Part shown: positions 42,057-51,329 of the stretch, piece by piece
Position numbering within the stretch: position 1 is the stretch's first letter
Layout of the letters: the number at the start of each line of letters is the position of its first letter
Origin: Rhizobium sp. CCGE531
GTDB taxonomy: Bacteria > Pseudomonadota > Alphaproteobacteria > Rhizobiales > Rhizobiaceae
NCBI RefSeq assembly: GCF_003627795.1
Contig: NZ_CP032686.1
Coordinates: 496,001 to 560,000, forward strand
Direction: 5' to 3'
Length of the DNA stretch: 64,000 nt
Program-made: the position numbers and the translations under genes
The notes under the pieces: generated by a model
What the model saw: the letters and a program-made list of their open reading frames with translations, nothing else
Database searches by the model: none
What the model was told of the DNA's origin: nothing

Positions 42057-42983
42057 TCAGTAATCCCAAAAGACCGGAACCCAACGGAAAGCTTTGCCCG
42101 ATGCTGCGACCCGACCGACAGACGGGAACGGCAGGTGAGTGGCCACCAACAGCTCGCCAGTATCCGCGAGCTCCCGCAAAAGGTCCGTTCTTACGAGGAC
42201 CGCTTCCGCAGGGTTGTGCTCAAAGCCGTTGTACCAATCCGGTTGTTCGAAACCGACTGGAAAAACCACATCGCCTGCGAACGTCAGCCGCTCGGCACCC
42301 GATTTGAGCCGTATGATGCTGTGTCCAGGGGTGTGGCCGCCAGTGCGACGTGCGACCACACCGGGAGCCACCTCGTGCTCGTCGTCGAACAGCCGTAGGG
42401 AGTCGCGGTATTCGCCTAGGAACCGCTTGGCGGTTGCCCGCAGCGCGTCCGGAAAGCCCTCCGGCATATTGGTATGGGAGAAATCAGGTGCCTCCCAGAA
42501 CTTTGCTTCGGCGGCCGAGAGGTGGATCCGCAGATCGGGACGCAGCCGCTCCTTGACCCCTTCGATGAGAAGTCCGCCGATGTGATCCATGTGCAGGTGT
42601 GTGAGCACCACATCCGTCACAGATCCAAGATCGATATCTGCCGCCTCGAGGCGTTTGATCAACTGTCCCGCCCGCGGCAAACGCAGGTTCGGGTCCAGAC
42701 CCAGTCCGGCGTCGAGGAGTATGGTTTTTCCACCGCTTCGTACCACGACAGCGTTCAGAGGCCAATCGAAGGCGTCCTGCGGCAGGAACATGTCGTGCAG
42801 CCACGTCGCCCTGACTGATGGTTCTGCGTTATATGCCATCATTGTGGTTGGAAGAGGTAGCACTCCATCGCTGATCACCATCACCTCAATATCGCCGATG
42901 CGCAAGGCATAGCGCGATGGAACCAGTTCGCCCGGAGCGGGTGTGACCGGAGATGCACGGGTTATTGTTTCTGACTGCGACAT
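42057..42983 (-). CDS. Metallo-beta-lactamase-fold hydrolase
   Basis: 308 residues from the ATG at 42983, which has AGGAG 6 bases upstream. The first metal motif VVLTHLHMDHIGG (HxHxDH) lies near residue 125, followed by the later histidines in RRTGGHTPGHSIIRL and an Asp in LTFAGDVVFP. The conserved TILLDAGLGLDPNLRLPRAG segment resembles quorum-quenching lactonases and related esterases of this superfamily. Hydrolysis of a lactone or ester is plausible; the substrate cannot be read from sequence. A longer frame from 43190 has no ribosome-binding site. It has no signal peptide. Confidence 0.85.
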   Translation of the reverse strand: MSQSETITRASPVTPAPGELVPSRYALRIGDIEVMVISDGVLPLPTTMMAYNAEPSVRATWLHDMFLPQDAFDWPLNAVVVRSGGKTILLDAGLGLDPNLRLPRAGQLIKRLEAADIDLGSVTDVVLTHLHMDHIGGLLIEGVKERLRPDLRIHLSAAEAKFWEAPDFSHTNMPEGFPDALRATAKRFLGEYRDSLRLFDDEHEVAPGVVARRTGGHTPGHSIIRLKSGAERLTFAGDVVFPVGFEQPDWYNGFEHNPAEAVLVRTDLLRELADTGELLVATHLPFPSVGRVAASGKAFRWVPVFWDY

Positions 42984-43261
42984 GGGAACTCCTGTGTTAG
43001 ATGGGCACAAGCCTGCCACTTTCCAATCGGCAGTACATTGACGGTCCAAACCGACATGGATCAGTCGCTCGAGCTTGGATTCAGGATGTTGCGGCGTTCG
43101 AGCGCCATTGGTGGCGGCTCTCAAAAGGTTTACAGCCGACCACTCGCGCCCGTAATCCATACTTTGGTTTGGGGGTGGCGTCGGATGCATGCCTCCGCGA
43201 CATCAACCCTGTTGCTCTGACCTTGCGGTTGCTAACGCTGATTTTACGCGTGACTATTCGG

Positions 43262-44143
43262 TTATCCCCGATGGAGTTCGTCGACTAGGAAATCGATCAA
43301 AGCCCGAACGCGATGACTAACCGCGCTGCCGTCCGTCACTGCGTATAGGTTGGCGTTGTCGGGGAGAAACCCATCGAGCGCTGTGACCAAGGCACTCGAA
43401 GCGAGTTCTTCGCTAATATCCCAGACCGGACTCAGGAAGACGCCATAGCCCTTCAAAGCCCATCTCTTTAGAATTGAGCCGTCGTTCGCTACGCGATTTC
43501 CAGAAACTCGGATAGAGACCATCTTCCCGGCGTCCATGAAACGCCATGTCGAAAATGTAGTCCCCGGCCTCGACACCATGAGACAGGTGTGGCTCGCGAG
43601 ATCTTCAGGATGCAACGGTACACCGTGGGTGTCCCAATACGACGGCGCGGCACAAACCACACGCTGGCCGCGCAAAATGAGCCGTGCAATAAGTGAGGAA
43701 TCCCTAAGAGGTCCGTTCCGTATTGCCAGGTCGATATTGTGCTCGACGAGATCGATGACCGTATCGGAGATATGCAGATCGATGGAAATTCCGGGATGGA
43801 GTTCCATGAACCGGTCTATCGCTGGAACGATTTTGCTTCTCCCGAAGTTGACGGTCGAAGTCATCTTGATTGGTCCCCTTAACGGGCCTTCCTTTACCCC
43901 ACCGATGGAGGCGTCCCAGTCAGCAAGCAATTTCCGAGCATCCGACAGAAACTGAAGTCCTTCGTGTGTGAACGAAAGTCGTCGTGTCGACCGTCTGATC
44001 AGGGTCGTGCCTGCTTGCTTCTCAAGCTGTTGAAGTGCAGCCGTTGCTGTCGACGTGGCGACTGAATGCTGCCGCGCTGCCGCTGAAAGGCTTCCCACCT
44101 CCGCGATGCCGACGAATAAACGTAGAGCGTCAAGTGTATCCAT
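43262..44143 (-). CDS. LysR-family transcriptional regulator
   Basis: 293 residues from the ATG at 44143 (MDTLDALRLFVGIAEVGSLS). The N-terminal winged helix-turn-helix (SAAARQHSVATSTATAALQQ, LEKQAGTTLIRRSTRRLSFT) and the following substrate-binding domain are typical of LysR regulators of the CrgA-like subgroup. It is divergent from the quinone oxidoreductase gene with 135 bases between, the usual layout for a LysR activator and its target. Upstream residues in the longer frame lack a ribosome-binding site. Confidence 0.9.
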   Translation of the reverse strand: MDTLDALRLFVGIAEVGSLSAAARQHSVATSTATAALQQLEKQAGTTLIRRSTRRLSFTHEGLQFLSDARKLLADWDASIGGVKEGPLRGPIKMTSTVNFGRSKIVPAIDRFMELHPGISIDLHISDTVIDLVEHNIDLAIRNGPLRDSSLIARLILRGQRVVCAAPSYWDTHGVPLHPEDLASHTCLMVSRPGTTFSTWRFMDAGKMVSIRVSGNRVANDGSILKRWALKGYGVFLSPVWDISEELASSALVTALDGFLPDNANLYAVTDGSAVSHRVRALIDFLVDELHRG

Positions 44144-44236
44144 TTTTCGAAAATGCCGAAAGGTCCTCTCAGAAAGTATAGGTTTATCACGCAAACCAAA
44201 ACGATCAATATCTTGGCACGCCAGATTGGGCGGCGC

Positions 44237-44253
44237 TCACTCCAGCGGAGTGA
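44237..44253. promoter_or_regulatory. Perfect palindrome upstream of the oxidoreductase gene
   Basis: TCACTCC-AGC-GGAGTGA is a perfect 7-3-7 dyad ending 25 bases before the oxidoreductase start. It may be an operator; LysR proteins prefer T-N11-A sites, so another regulator or an RNA hairpin in the leader is equally possible. Confidence 0.5.
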
Positions 44254-44278
44254 CGTTTTCACCCGAAAGGAAACTGAA

Positions 44279-45265
44279 ATGTCCGTCAAGTCACTCGCTG
44301 CACGCATTCATAGCTATGGTCCGCCGGAGGTATTAACATTCGAGGACGTATTCCTCCCGGAGCCCGGTGAAGGAGAAGCGCTTGTCCGCCACACGGTCAT
44401 CGGCCTGAATTTCGTCGACGTCTATTTCAGGCGGGGCTCGATGGATGTCGCGTCGTTTCCTGCCGTGATCGGCAACGAGGCAGCAGGCATCGTCGAGGCC
44501 ATCGGACCTGCTGTTACACATGTGAAGGTGGGAGATCGTGTTGTTTTCGGTCACAGCACTGGTGCTTATGCCACGCTTGGCATTCACCCAGCCGATCGGT
44601 TGGTCGTAATTCCGGATGGCGTCTCCGACACGCAGGCTGCTGCCAGCTTCCTCAAAGGTTTGACGGCGAGATATCTGGTCAAGGACGTGGTCCCGTTGAA
44701 GCCGGGAGACACGATCCTCTATCATGCTGCCGCGGGTGGTGTGGGTCAGATTTTCGTGCAATGGGCAAAATCTCTCGGTTATCATGTCATCGGGACTGTT
44801 TCCGGCGAAAGCAAGATTAAGGTTGCTCTTAAGGCGGGGTGCGATCACGTCATCAATTACAGCACGGAAGATTTCGTGGCGCGCACCTTCGAGCTGACGG
44901 GAGGCGTTGGCGTGGAAGCGGTCTTCGATTCCGTCGGCGAAGATACGTTCCGTGGGTCGCTTGCCGTCCTTAAAGTCCGCGGTACGTTGGTGCAGTTCGG
45001 TAAAGCGTCCGGTGAGATCACCCCAATCGATCCCTACCTACTTGGTCCGCGGGGGCTTCATCTCACATGGCCAATGTTACAGCACTATGTGTCGACGCCG
45101 GAACAGACAGCAGAGGCCGCAGCCGATCTATTTGCCAGGATAAAAACAGGCCATCTGAAGGTCGATCCCACTCACATCTATGCATTCGAAGACGTTGTCG
45201 CGGCTCATCGCGATTTGGAGGGGCGGCACACAATGGGTTCGGCGGTCCTTCGCGTTAAAAATTAA
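44279..45265 (+). CDS. Zinc-independent quinone oxidoreductase (NADPH:quinone reductase, MDR family)
   Basis: 328 residues from the ATG at 44279 with AAGGAA upstream. It begins with AARIHSYGPPEVLTFEDVFL, has GLNFVDVYFRRGSM and the NADPH-binding motif YHAAAGGVGQIFVQWAKSLG near residue 145, then GTVSGESKI, all typical of QorA/zeta-crystallin. The catalytic zinc cysteines of alcohol dehydrogenases are absent. It would reduce quinones with NADPH and protect against redox-cycling compounds. The divergent LysR gene probably regulates it. Confidence 0.9.
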   Translation: MSVKSLAARIHSYGPPEVLTFEDVFLPEPGEGEALVRHTVIGLNFVDVYFRRGSMDVASFPAVIGNEAAGIVEAIGPAVTHVKVGDRVVFGHSTGAYATLGIHPADRLVVIPDGVSDTQAAASFLKGLTARYLVKDVVPLKPGDTILYHAAAGGVGQIFVQWAKSLGYHVIGTVSGESKIKVALKAGCDHVINYSTEDFVARTFELTGGVGVEAVFDSVGEDTFRGSLAVLKVRGTLVQFGKASGEITPIDPYLLGPRGLHLTWPMLQHYVSTPEQTAEAAADLFARIKTGHLKVDPTHIYAFEDVVAAHRDLEGRHTMGSAVLRVKN

Positions 45266-45338
45266 AGCGAAGCGAACGGTATTCCCCAAGCCGACAATTC
45301 GAGACATGCGGCTGAAGTTGAGACCCGAAAATAAAGAA

Positions 45339-45369
45339 GGGTCGACGCCAGAGGGTTCGACCCCTTTTT
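45339..45369 (+). terminator. Rho-independent terminator after the oxidoreductase gene
   Basis: GGGTCGA and TCGACCC pair (7 GC-rich pairs, 11-base loop), followed by CTTTTT. It lies 73 bases after the stop codon. Confidence 0.7.
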
Positions 45370-45505
45370 GGTGTCCTGGAGGATTTAACCGAGATAGGTT
45401 GACAAGCGATTGAACTCCAAAGCGCCTGCTAAACAGGTCGCTCGTTTGATCATCGCATTCAAAACCCGATCCTTGGTTGCTGGATCTTGTTACGCGTCGC
45501 CAAGC

Positions 45506-46261
45506 CTAGTTGGCCATAGAGCGGTTGAGCCATTCTATGAACCGCGTCGAGCCAATGTGCGTGTTGTCGCGCGGCAACAATGTATCGTCGTTCAGCTCGA
45601 CGCCATAGTATCGCGCGTGGTCGTCCGTGAGCACCTGACGCGTGTCTTCGTTCGCGGCGATGTACGTTCGAGCGATATCGTCGAAGGCGAACTGTTCTGG
45701 TCCAGCGATCTCCGCCGTGTCGTTCACCGCTGCTTGCAACGCCAATCGGGTCAGCATCTGAGAAACGTCGTCGGCCGCCACAGGTCTTACGAACGCCGAA
45801 GGAAGCCGAACGGTGTCTCCCTCCGCGGCCATGTCTATGACGCCGCCAATGAAATCAAAGAATTGGGTTGAATGAAGAATGGTATAGGGCCGTCGTGCCG
45901 CTCGTATCAGGTTTTCCTGCACCATCTTGGCGCGGAAGTAATCGCTTTCGACAAGCCGCGGGGTTCCCACTACCGAGAGAGCGAGATAGTGGCCGACCCC
46001 GGCATCCGCAGAGGCGGCCAACAGATTGCCAGTCGACGTCTTGAAGAACTCCAAAGCGGAATTGTCGCCGAACAAGGCTGCATTCGTGACGTCAATGACG
46101 ACGTCCGCTCCGTCCAGCGCCGCCCGAAGTCCTTCCCCAGTCACGCTATTCACACCCAGGGAAGGCGATGCGCGGATCACGTCCGCCCCTGCTTGCCGAA
46201 GGCCCTCCGCGACCCGCGTTCCGATCCGCCCGCCAGCTCCCATGACCGTTACTCTCATCAA
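45506..46261 (-). CDS. NmrA-like/atypical SDR NAD(P)-binding protein
   Basis: 251 residues with the N-terminal dinucleotide motif VTVMGAGGRIGTRVAEGLRQ (GxxGxxG), then VIRASPSLGVNSVTGEGL and GADVVIDVTN. The later block YTILHSTQFFDFIGG is shared with NmrA-type and NAD(P)H-quinone oxidoreductase-like proteins. It lacks the classical YxxxK catalytic pair of SDRs, so it is an atypical member that may reduce quinones or sense the NADP pool. A close paralogue lies at 53.0 kb and a decayed one at 54.4-54.7 kb. It is downstream of the cupin gene region but transcribed separately. Confidence 0.87.
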   Translation of the reverse strand: MMRVTVMGAGGRIGTRVAEGLRQAGADVIRASPSLGVNSVTGEGLRAALDGADVVIDVTNAALFGDNSALEFFKTSTGNLLAASADAGVGHYLALSVVGTPRLVESDYFRAKMVQENLIRAARRPYTILHSTQFFDFIGGVIDMAAEGDTVRLPSAFVRPVAADDVSQMLTRLALQAAVNDTAEIAGPEQFAFDDIARTYIAANEDTRQVLTDDHARYYGVELNDDTLLPRDNTHIGSTRFIEWLNRSMAN

Positions 46262-46385
46262 TCTGCTCCTTCCCTTCGTTCTGACGGCAGCGTCGCAGCT
46301 GCCAATGATGATGAAGCGATGCCGGCCTTGGATTAGGCCGGCACCGAAAATTTGATCCAGGTATTCGTCCGCGGCCGCACCAACG

Positions 46386-46790
46386 TCACTTCACGGGTAT
46401 CGACACCGGATTGCTCTTCTTCTTGAGCAGCACCACGATGAACTTTGCCGGCTTCGTATCACTCGCGTTGCGACTGACCAGATGAATGTCGGAGGGGCTT
46501 TCGTAGAACGCTTCGCCCGGGGACAAGGTCACCTCCTTTTGCCCTTTGACCTGCATCACGATCGAGCCTTCGACGACATAGACGAATGCATCCGCCTCAT
46601 GTTTGTGGACCGGTGAAGAACCCCCAGGCCCGTACTCGACTGCTAGCATCAGTGCTTCTCTGCCCGGATAGTCGGGAAGCCCCTTGGTCATCAGCGGCGT
46701 GACCTTTGCAGAATCTTCGGCAGCGACGGCCAAAGTGCCAGAGAGGCAGACACTGGCCGAGACCAGGAATACAGACAGCATAGATCTCAT
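46386..46790 (-). CDS. Secreted cupin-domain protein
   Basis: 134 residues: a signal peptide (MRSMLSVFLVSASVCLSGTL, cleavage near AVAAED), then one cupin domain with GPGGSSPVHKHEADAFVYVV (motif 1, His and Glu metal ligands) and a second motif around LSPGEAFYESPSDIHLV with the last His. Such periplasmic cupins are small metal-binding beta-barrels, often near quinone- or aldehyde-detoxification genes; the substrate is unknown. AAGG lies 9 bases before the ATG. It is encoded on the same strand as, and 124 bases upstream of, the NmrA-like gene, possibly in one transcript. Confidence 0.85.
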   Translation of the reverse strand: MRSMLSVFLVSASVCLSGTLAVAAEDSAKVTPLMTKGLPDYPGREALMLAVEYGPGGSSPVHKHEADAFVYVVEGSIVMQVKGQKEVTLSPGEAFYESPSDIHLVSRNASDTKPAKFIVVLLKKKSNPVSIPVK

Positions 46791-47439
46791 TGTTGCAAAC
46801 CTTCATTGTTGTTGGACATACGATCCTCTTGGTCAGGTAGCGGTCGCGAGAGCCGACACTGCTTCACACCAATGCGGCGCATGCTCCCGCTGTGGGAGTA
46901 TCGCCGGGCTTCTTGGGGAATGTAACTAAACTAACGTTGGGGGTGTCAGGCGAGCGCGCGTCAGGAGACAGTTCTGTTTCAGCCTAACCGGGCCCGAATG
47001 ACTGAAAATCCGGCACAACGAGGCCAATTCGGACCGCTGGTACTAAAAGTTGGTTGGCCTGGTCTGGTGGCACAATCGCGAGTCCATCCGTTGCAGGCTT
47101 TTGTCACGTCAATCTTTTCATCGGCGATTGAAAGGGGTTTTGCGCGGCCGTCGGGTGTATGGCTGTGAGATTGCTACCTCAGCAATACTTCCCATTGCCG
47201 GACGCCTGTCCATGATCGGTCACCCGTCAACGCAAACCAAGGTTGGGCTAGCGGTGAAGGTCACTTCGGTCGCTAATTACGCATTGACGCTTCCAATGCC
47301 GATCAGACCCCGTCGCCCCCGTGGGACAAAAGCATTGGTGGACGTCTGCATCCGCAAGGTCGGGATAACAGAGCAGGAATGTCAATGTACTTCGAGCTTC
47401 CGCTAGTTGGCACGTTTGGCTCCGCCATAGGAGACAGAA
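46791..47439. other. No supported gene
   Basis: Divergent region between the cupin gene and the exporter operon, about 650 bases. A 118-codon plus frame (47050-47406) lacks a domain and a ribosome-binding site. Promoters for both directions must lie here, and no TetR-type regulator gene, usual near YbhG-like operons, is visible. Confidence 0.4.
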
Positions 47440-48450
47440 ATGAATAAAGCCGTACCGATCATGATCGTTCTGGCAACCTTGGGCGCTGCAGCGTGGAAGT
47501 ATGACGTGCCGGCCGCTCTGGGAATCTCGCGAAATACCACCGAGGAATTGGTTCTCTATGGCAATATCGACATCCGCCAGGTACCGCTTGCCTTCCGCGT
47601 CGGTGGCCGCATCGACGCTGCTATGGTCGACGAAGGTGACGTCATAAAGCGCGGTGACCTTTTGGCCCGCCTCGACAAGGATATTTACGACCACTCGGTG
47701 AGTTCGGCAGAAGCGAATGTTGCGGCACTGAGGGCGACGCACGAGAAGCTGGTAGCGGGCCCGCGACAAACCGAAATCGCACAGGCGCGGGCAACCCACG
47801 ATGCAAGCATGGCGGATTTGGAACAGGCAAGTCTCGCTTACGACCGGGCGCGGCGGTTGCGACCGCAAGGAACGATCTCCGAAGCCGGCTTAGATGAGGC
47901 AACTGCTGCAAAAGCGATGGCCGCAGCGCGGGCGGATATGACGAAGCAGGCGCTTACCTTCCTGGAAGAGGGCAGCCGCGCGGAAGACATCGCCGCAGCC
48001 GCCGCACAGGTAAAGGCGGCCGAGGCGGTGCTCCTCTCGGCTCGGAGCTCGCGTTCCGACACGGAGCTCCGCGCGCCGAATGACGGCATCATTCTTTCGC
48101 GGATCAAAGAGCCGGGCGCAATCGTATCGCCCTCCGATCCCGTATACGTCCTGTCCCTGGCTGTACCTGTTTGGGTACGCAGCTATATCGGCGAAGTCGA
48201 TCTCGGTCGGATCCATCCGGGGATGAAAGTCAAAGTCGCGTCAGATACGAATCCTGGCAAGAGCTACGACGGAACGATCGGATTCATTTCGCCGGTCGCG
48301 GAATTCACTCCCAAGTCCGTGGAGACGCCGGAGCTTCGCACCGACCTCGTTTATCGGCTGCGCGTCGTGATCGACGTGCCAGGTCAGGATCTTCGTCAGG
48401 GAATGCCCGTGACGCTTCGCTTCCCAATGATGAAGGCAGAAAGCAAATGA
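47440..48450 (+). CDS. HlyD/YbhG-like membrane fusion protein
   Basis: 336 residues with an N-terminal membrane anchor ([18 protein letters not shown]), the lipoyl-like half [20 protein letters not shown], a long Ala/Glu/Arg coiled coil (about 85-190) and the second lipoyl half near [20 protein letters not shown]. It bridges an ABC exporter to an outer-membrane channel. GGAGA lies 6 bases before the ATG. Its TGA overlaps the ATG of the ATPase gene (ATGA), making it the first gene of a four-gene unit resembling E. coli ybhGFSR. That system confers tolerance to some drugs and cations; the substrate here is unknown. Confidence 0.88.
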   Translation: MNKAVPIMIVLATLGAAAWKYDVPAALGISRNTTEELVLYGNIDIRQVPLAFRVGGRIDAAMVDEGDVIKRGDLLARLDKDIYDHSVSSAEANVAALRATHEKLVAGPRQTEIAQARATHDASMADLEQASLAYDRARRLRPQGTISEAGLDEATAAKAMAAARADMTKQALTFLEEGSRAEDIAAAAAQVKAAEAVLLSARSSRSDTELRAPNDGIILSRIKEPGAIVSPSDPVYVLSLAVPVWVRSYIGEVDLGRIHPGMKVKVASDTNPGKSYDGTIGFISPVAEFTPKSVETPELRTDLVYRLRVVIDVPGQDLRQGMPVTLRFPMMKAESK

Positions 48451-50189
48451 ACGATCGAGCCGCAGCCACTCGAGCCGCCGATTTCGTCCGTCTGGACACT
48501 GTCACCAAGCGCTTCGGTGAGGCCAGACCCGCACTGGATCAGGTATCTGGCTCTATCCGCGGCGGTGAGATCACTGGGCTGGTAGGGCCTGATGGCGCCG
48601 GGAAGACGACACTGATCCGATTGATGACCGGCCTGATGTTGCCTGATGCCGGCAAGGTGGACGTTCTTGGTTTCGGAACGCGTGATCACTCCGCCGACAT
48701 TCAGGCAGCCATCGGCTACATGCCGCAGCGCTTCGGTCTCTATGAAGACCTTTCCGTGCAGGAAAACCTCGAACTTTACGCCGACTTACGCGGTCTTCCA
48801 AAACAGGAGCGGGCGGCCGTCTACGACGAACTGCTCACCTTTACCGATCTCAAGCGATTTGCCAGCCGGCTGTCCGGAAAGCTGTCCGGAGGAATGAAGC
48901 AAAAACTTGGTCTTGCCTGCGCACTGTTGAAGAAACCTCGCTTGCTGCTTCTCGACGAGCCTGGCGTCGGCGTCGATCCCATATCCCGACGCGATCTCTG
49001 GAAGATGGTGGAGGACCTGACCAGGGAGGGTGTGGGCGTCGTCTGGTCGACCGCATATCTCGATGAAGCGGAAGCTTGTGATCGCGTTCTTCTGCTGAAC
49101 GAGGGCAAGCTGCTGTTTTCGGGTGAGCCGAAGGAATTGACTGATCGGGTCAGGGACCGCGTGTACCGGATTACCGGCGTCACGGGCCGAAGGCGTTCGA
49201 TGTTGGCGAAGCTGCTGGATGAGACCGGTGTTGTCGACGGCGGGATCCAGGGCGAGGCGATCAGGCTGGTGACGGCACCAGGTCGAGAAAGCCAGTTCGC
49301 GGCGAGTGGCGAGGCAACGGTCAGTGTCACCGAGCCCCGCTTCGAAGATGCCTTTGTCGACATGCTGGGCGGAGGGCCGGGCGGACGCTCCAAGCTTGCC
49401 GATGCTCAGGCTCCCTTGGAGGGTAGGCATGATGGGCCGGTAATCGAGGCCAGAGGATTGGTCAAGCGCTTCGGGGATTTTACGGCCGCCGACAACATAA
49501 CGTTCGACATTCCGAGCGGCGAGATATTCGGGCTGTTGGGGCCGAACGGTGCCGGTAAATCGACGACATTCAAAATGCTCTGCGGTCTGTTGAAGCCAAC
49601 GGACGGCGAGGGACGCGTGGCGGGCTTTGATCTGCGCCGCGATGCCGCCCAGGCGCGCAATCGTCTGGGTTATATGGCGCAGAAATTCTCGCTATACGGC
49701 GACCTGAGCGTTCAACAGAACCTTCAGTTCTTTGCCGGAGTTTACGGTCTCACGGGTACCAGGAAGCGTGACCGCATCGACTTGATGACGTCGATTTTCG
49801 ACTTCGGGCCGCGCCTATCGATGTCGGCAAAAGATCTTCCCCTTGGTCTGAAGCAGCGACTGGCATTGGCCTGTGCGGTAATGCACGAACCGCAGGCTCT
49901 ATTTCTCGACGAACCCACCTCGGGTGTCGATCCGATTACCCGGCGCGAGTTCTGGACCCATATTAACGGTCTTGTCGAGAAAGGCGTGACCGTTCTCGTC
50001 ACAACGCACTTCATGGACGAAGCCGAATACTGCGATCGCATCTCCCTGATCTATCGTGGTCGATCAATCGCTCTTGGATCCCCGGATGAGCTGAAGGCGA
50101 GCGTCGTCACGGCGGAACATCCCGATCCGACGATGGAGGACGCCTTCATCGCGCTCGTGGAAGGCTCGGAAGTGAGGGATGCGAAATGA
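48447..50189 (+). CDS. YbhF-like ABC transporter with two fused ATPase domains
   Basis: 580 residues from the ATG at 48447, overlapping the upstream stop; the longer frame from 48171 is inside the fusion-protein gene. The first nucleotide-binding domain has Walker [10 protein letters not shown], signature LSGGMKQK and Walker [13 protein letters not shown]. The second has Walker [10 protein letters not shown], a divergent signature LPLGLKQR and Walker [13 protein letters not shown], so one ATP site is probably degenerate. Tandem fusion of this kind is typical of YbhF. It energises the two permeases that follow. Confidence 0.9.
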   Translation: MNDRAAATRAADFVRLDTVTKRFGEARPALDQVSGSIRGGEITGLVGPDGAGKTTLIRLMTGLMLPDAGKVDVLGFGTRDHSADIQAAIGYMPQRFGLYEDLSVQENLELYADLRGLPKQERAAVYDELLTFTDLKRFASRLSGKLSGGMKQKLGLACALLKKPRLLLLDEPGVGVDPISRRDLWKMVEDLTREGVGVVWSTAYLDEAEACDRVLLLNEGKLLFSGEPKELTDRVRDRVYRITGVTGRRRSMLAKLLDETGVVDGGIQGEAIRLVTAPGRESQFAASGEATVSVTEPRFEDAFVDMLGGGPGGRSKLADAQAPLEGRHDGPVIEARGLVKRFGDFTAADNITFDIPSGEIFGLLGPNGAGKSTTFKMLCGLLKPTDGEGRVAGFDLRRDAAQARNRLGYMAQKFSLYGDLSVQQNLQFFAGVYGLTGTRKRDRIDLMTSIFDFGPRLSMSAKDLPLGLKQRLALACAVMHEPQALFLDEPTSGVDPITRREFWTHINGLVEKGVTVLVTTHFMDEAEYCDRISLIYRGRSIALGSPDELKASVVTAEHPDPTMEDAFIALVEGSEVRDAK

Positions 50190-51328
50190 CCGATTCGAGA
50201 GATAGATCGCAATCCGGCCGCGCGCTTCGGTTTGTCGCGCTCGTGCGCAAGGAGAGCTTTCAGGTTATCCGCGATCCGAGCAGCATTCTGATCGCCTTCG
50301 TGCTTCCGCTGATCCTGCTCGTTCTGTTCGGCTATGGCATCTCGTTGGACACAACGGAGACGCGCGTCGGCCTCGTCATCGAAGATGTGACGCCGCTGAC
50401 TAGCGATCTGGCGGCGAGTTTCCAGGCTTCCCGCTATTTCTCGGTCACGACTGGGCGCGACCGACGGGAATTCGAGGAGGATCTTGTATTATCGCGGGTC
50501 CGGGGCATCATCGTCATTCCTGCCGATTTCACAGCCAATTTCGCGGCCGGAATTCGTTCTCAGGTCCAGGTGATCGTCGATGGGTCCGACCCGAACACCG
50601 CCAATTTCGTACAGAACTACGTCCAGGGAACTGTGGCGACGTGGTCGCAACTCCGACAATCGGAAGCTGCAGCACAGGCGCCACCTATTAGGGTCGAGCC
50701 ACGCTTCTGGTTCAATCCGGAGCTGGCGAGCCGCTCCTTTCTCGTTCCAGGCTCCATCGCGATCATCATGACGCTTGTCGGGACCTTATTGACCTCGCTT
50801 GTGGTAGCCCGCGAGTGGGAACGCGGCACGATGGAAGCAATCATGGCGACGCCTGTCACAGCCATCGAACTTCTGGCCGGGAAAATTCTTCCATATTTCA
50901 TACTCGCGCTCGCCTCGATGACGCTTTGCGTCCTCCTAGCCGTGTTCATATTCGACGTCCCGTTTCGTGGGTCAGTGGGCGCACTCTACTTGCTTTCTGC
51001 AGTCTTCCTCGTCCCGGCACTTGGGCAGGGACTGCTGATTTCGGCAGCTACGAAAAATCAGTTCCTCGCGTCACAGATGGCTCTTATCACCGCATTTCTG
51101 CCCTCATTTCTGTTGTCCGGCTTCCTGTTCGAGATCAATTCGATGCCTGAGGTCATCCAATGGATCACCTTCGTGGTGCCGACTCGCTATCTGATCCCCT
51201 GTCTTCAGACCGTCTTCCTAGCCGGCGACAGTTGGCCGATGTTCTTTCGCGCGATCGGAGTGATGTTCCTGATCGGCGCCATCTTCTTCGCACTCGCGGC
51301 CCGCAGCACGCGAAAAAGGATCGCCTGA
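50186..51328 (+). CDS. ABC-2 type transporter permease (YbhS-like)
   Basis: 380 residues, ATGA overlap with the ATPase gene. An N-terminal helix (SILIAFVLPLILLVLFGYGI) is followed by a large periplasmic loop and five C-terminal helices, as in ABC2_membrane_3 proteins. RVEPRFWFNPELASRSFLVP and the EWERGTMEAIMATPVTAIEL coupling-helix segment are conserved in YbhS/YbhR/YhhJ-type permeases. It forms the channel with the next permease. Confidence 0.88.
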   Translation: MTDSRDRSQSGRALRFVALVRKESFQVIRDPSSILIAFVLPLILLVLFGYGISLDTTETRVGLVIEDVTPLTSDLAASFQASRYFSVTTGRDRREFEEDLVLSRVRGIIVIPADFTANFAAGIRSQVQVIVDGSDPNTANFVQNYVQGTVATWSQLRQSEAAAQAPPIRVEPRFWFNPELASRSFLVPGSIAIIMTLVGTLLTSLVVAREWERGTMEAIMATPVTAIELLAGKILPYFILALASMTLCVLLAVFIFDVPFRGSVGALYLLSAVFLVPALGQGLLISAATKNQFLASQMALITAFLPSFLLSGFLFEINSMPEVIQWITFVVPTRYLIPCLQTVFLAGDSWPMFFRAIGVMFLIGAIFFALAARSTRKRIA

Positions 51329-51329
51329 G

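Noticed and set aside
47050..47406. 118-codon plus-strand ORF before the exporter operon
   Set aside because: No ribosome-binding site or domain, and low-complexity basic composition.
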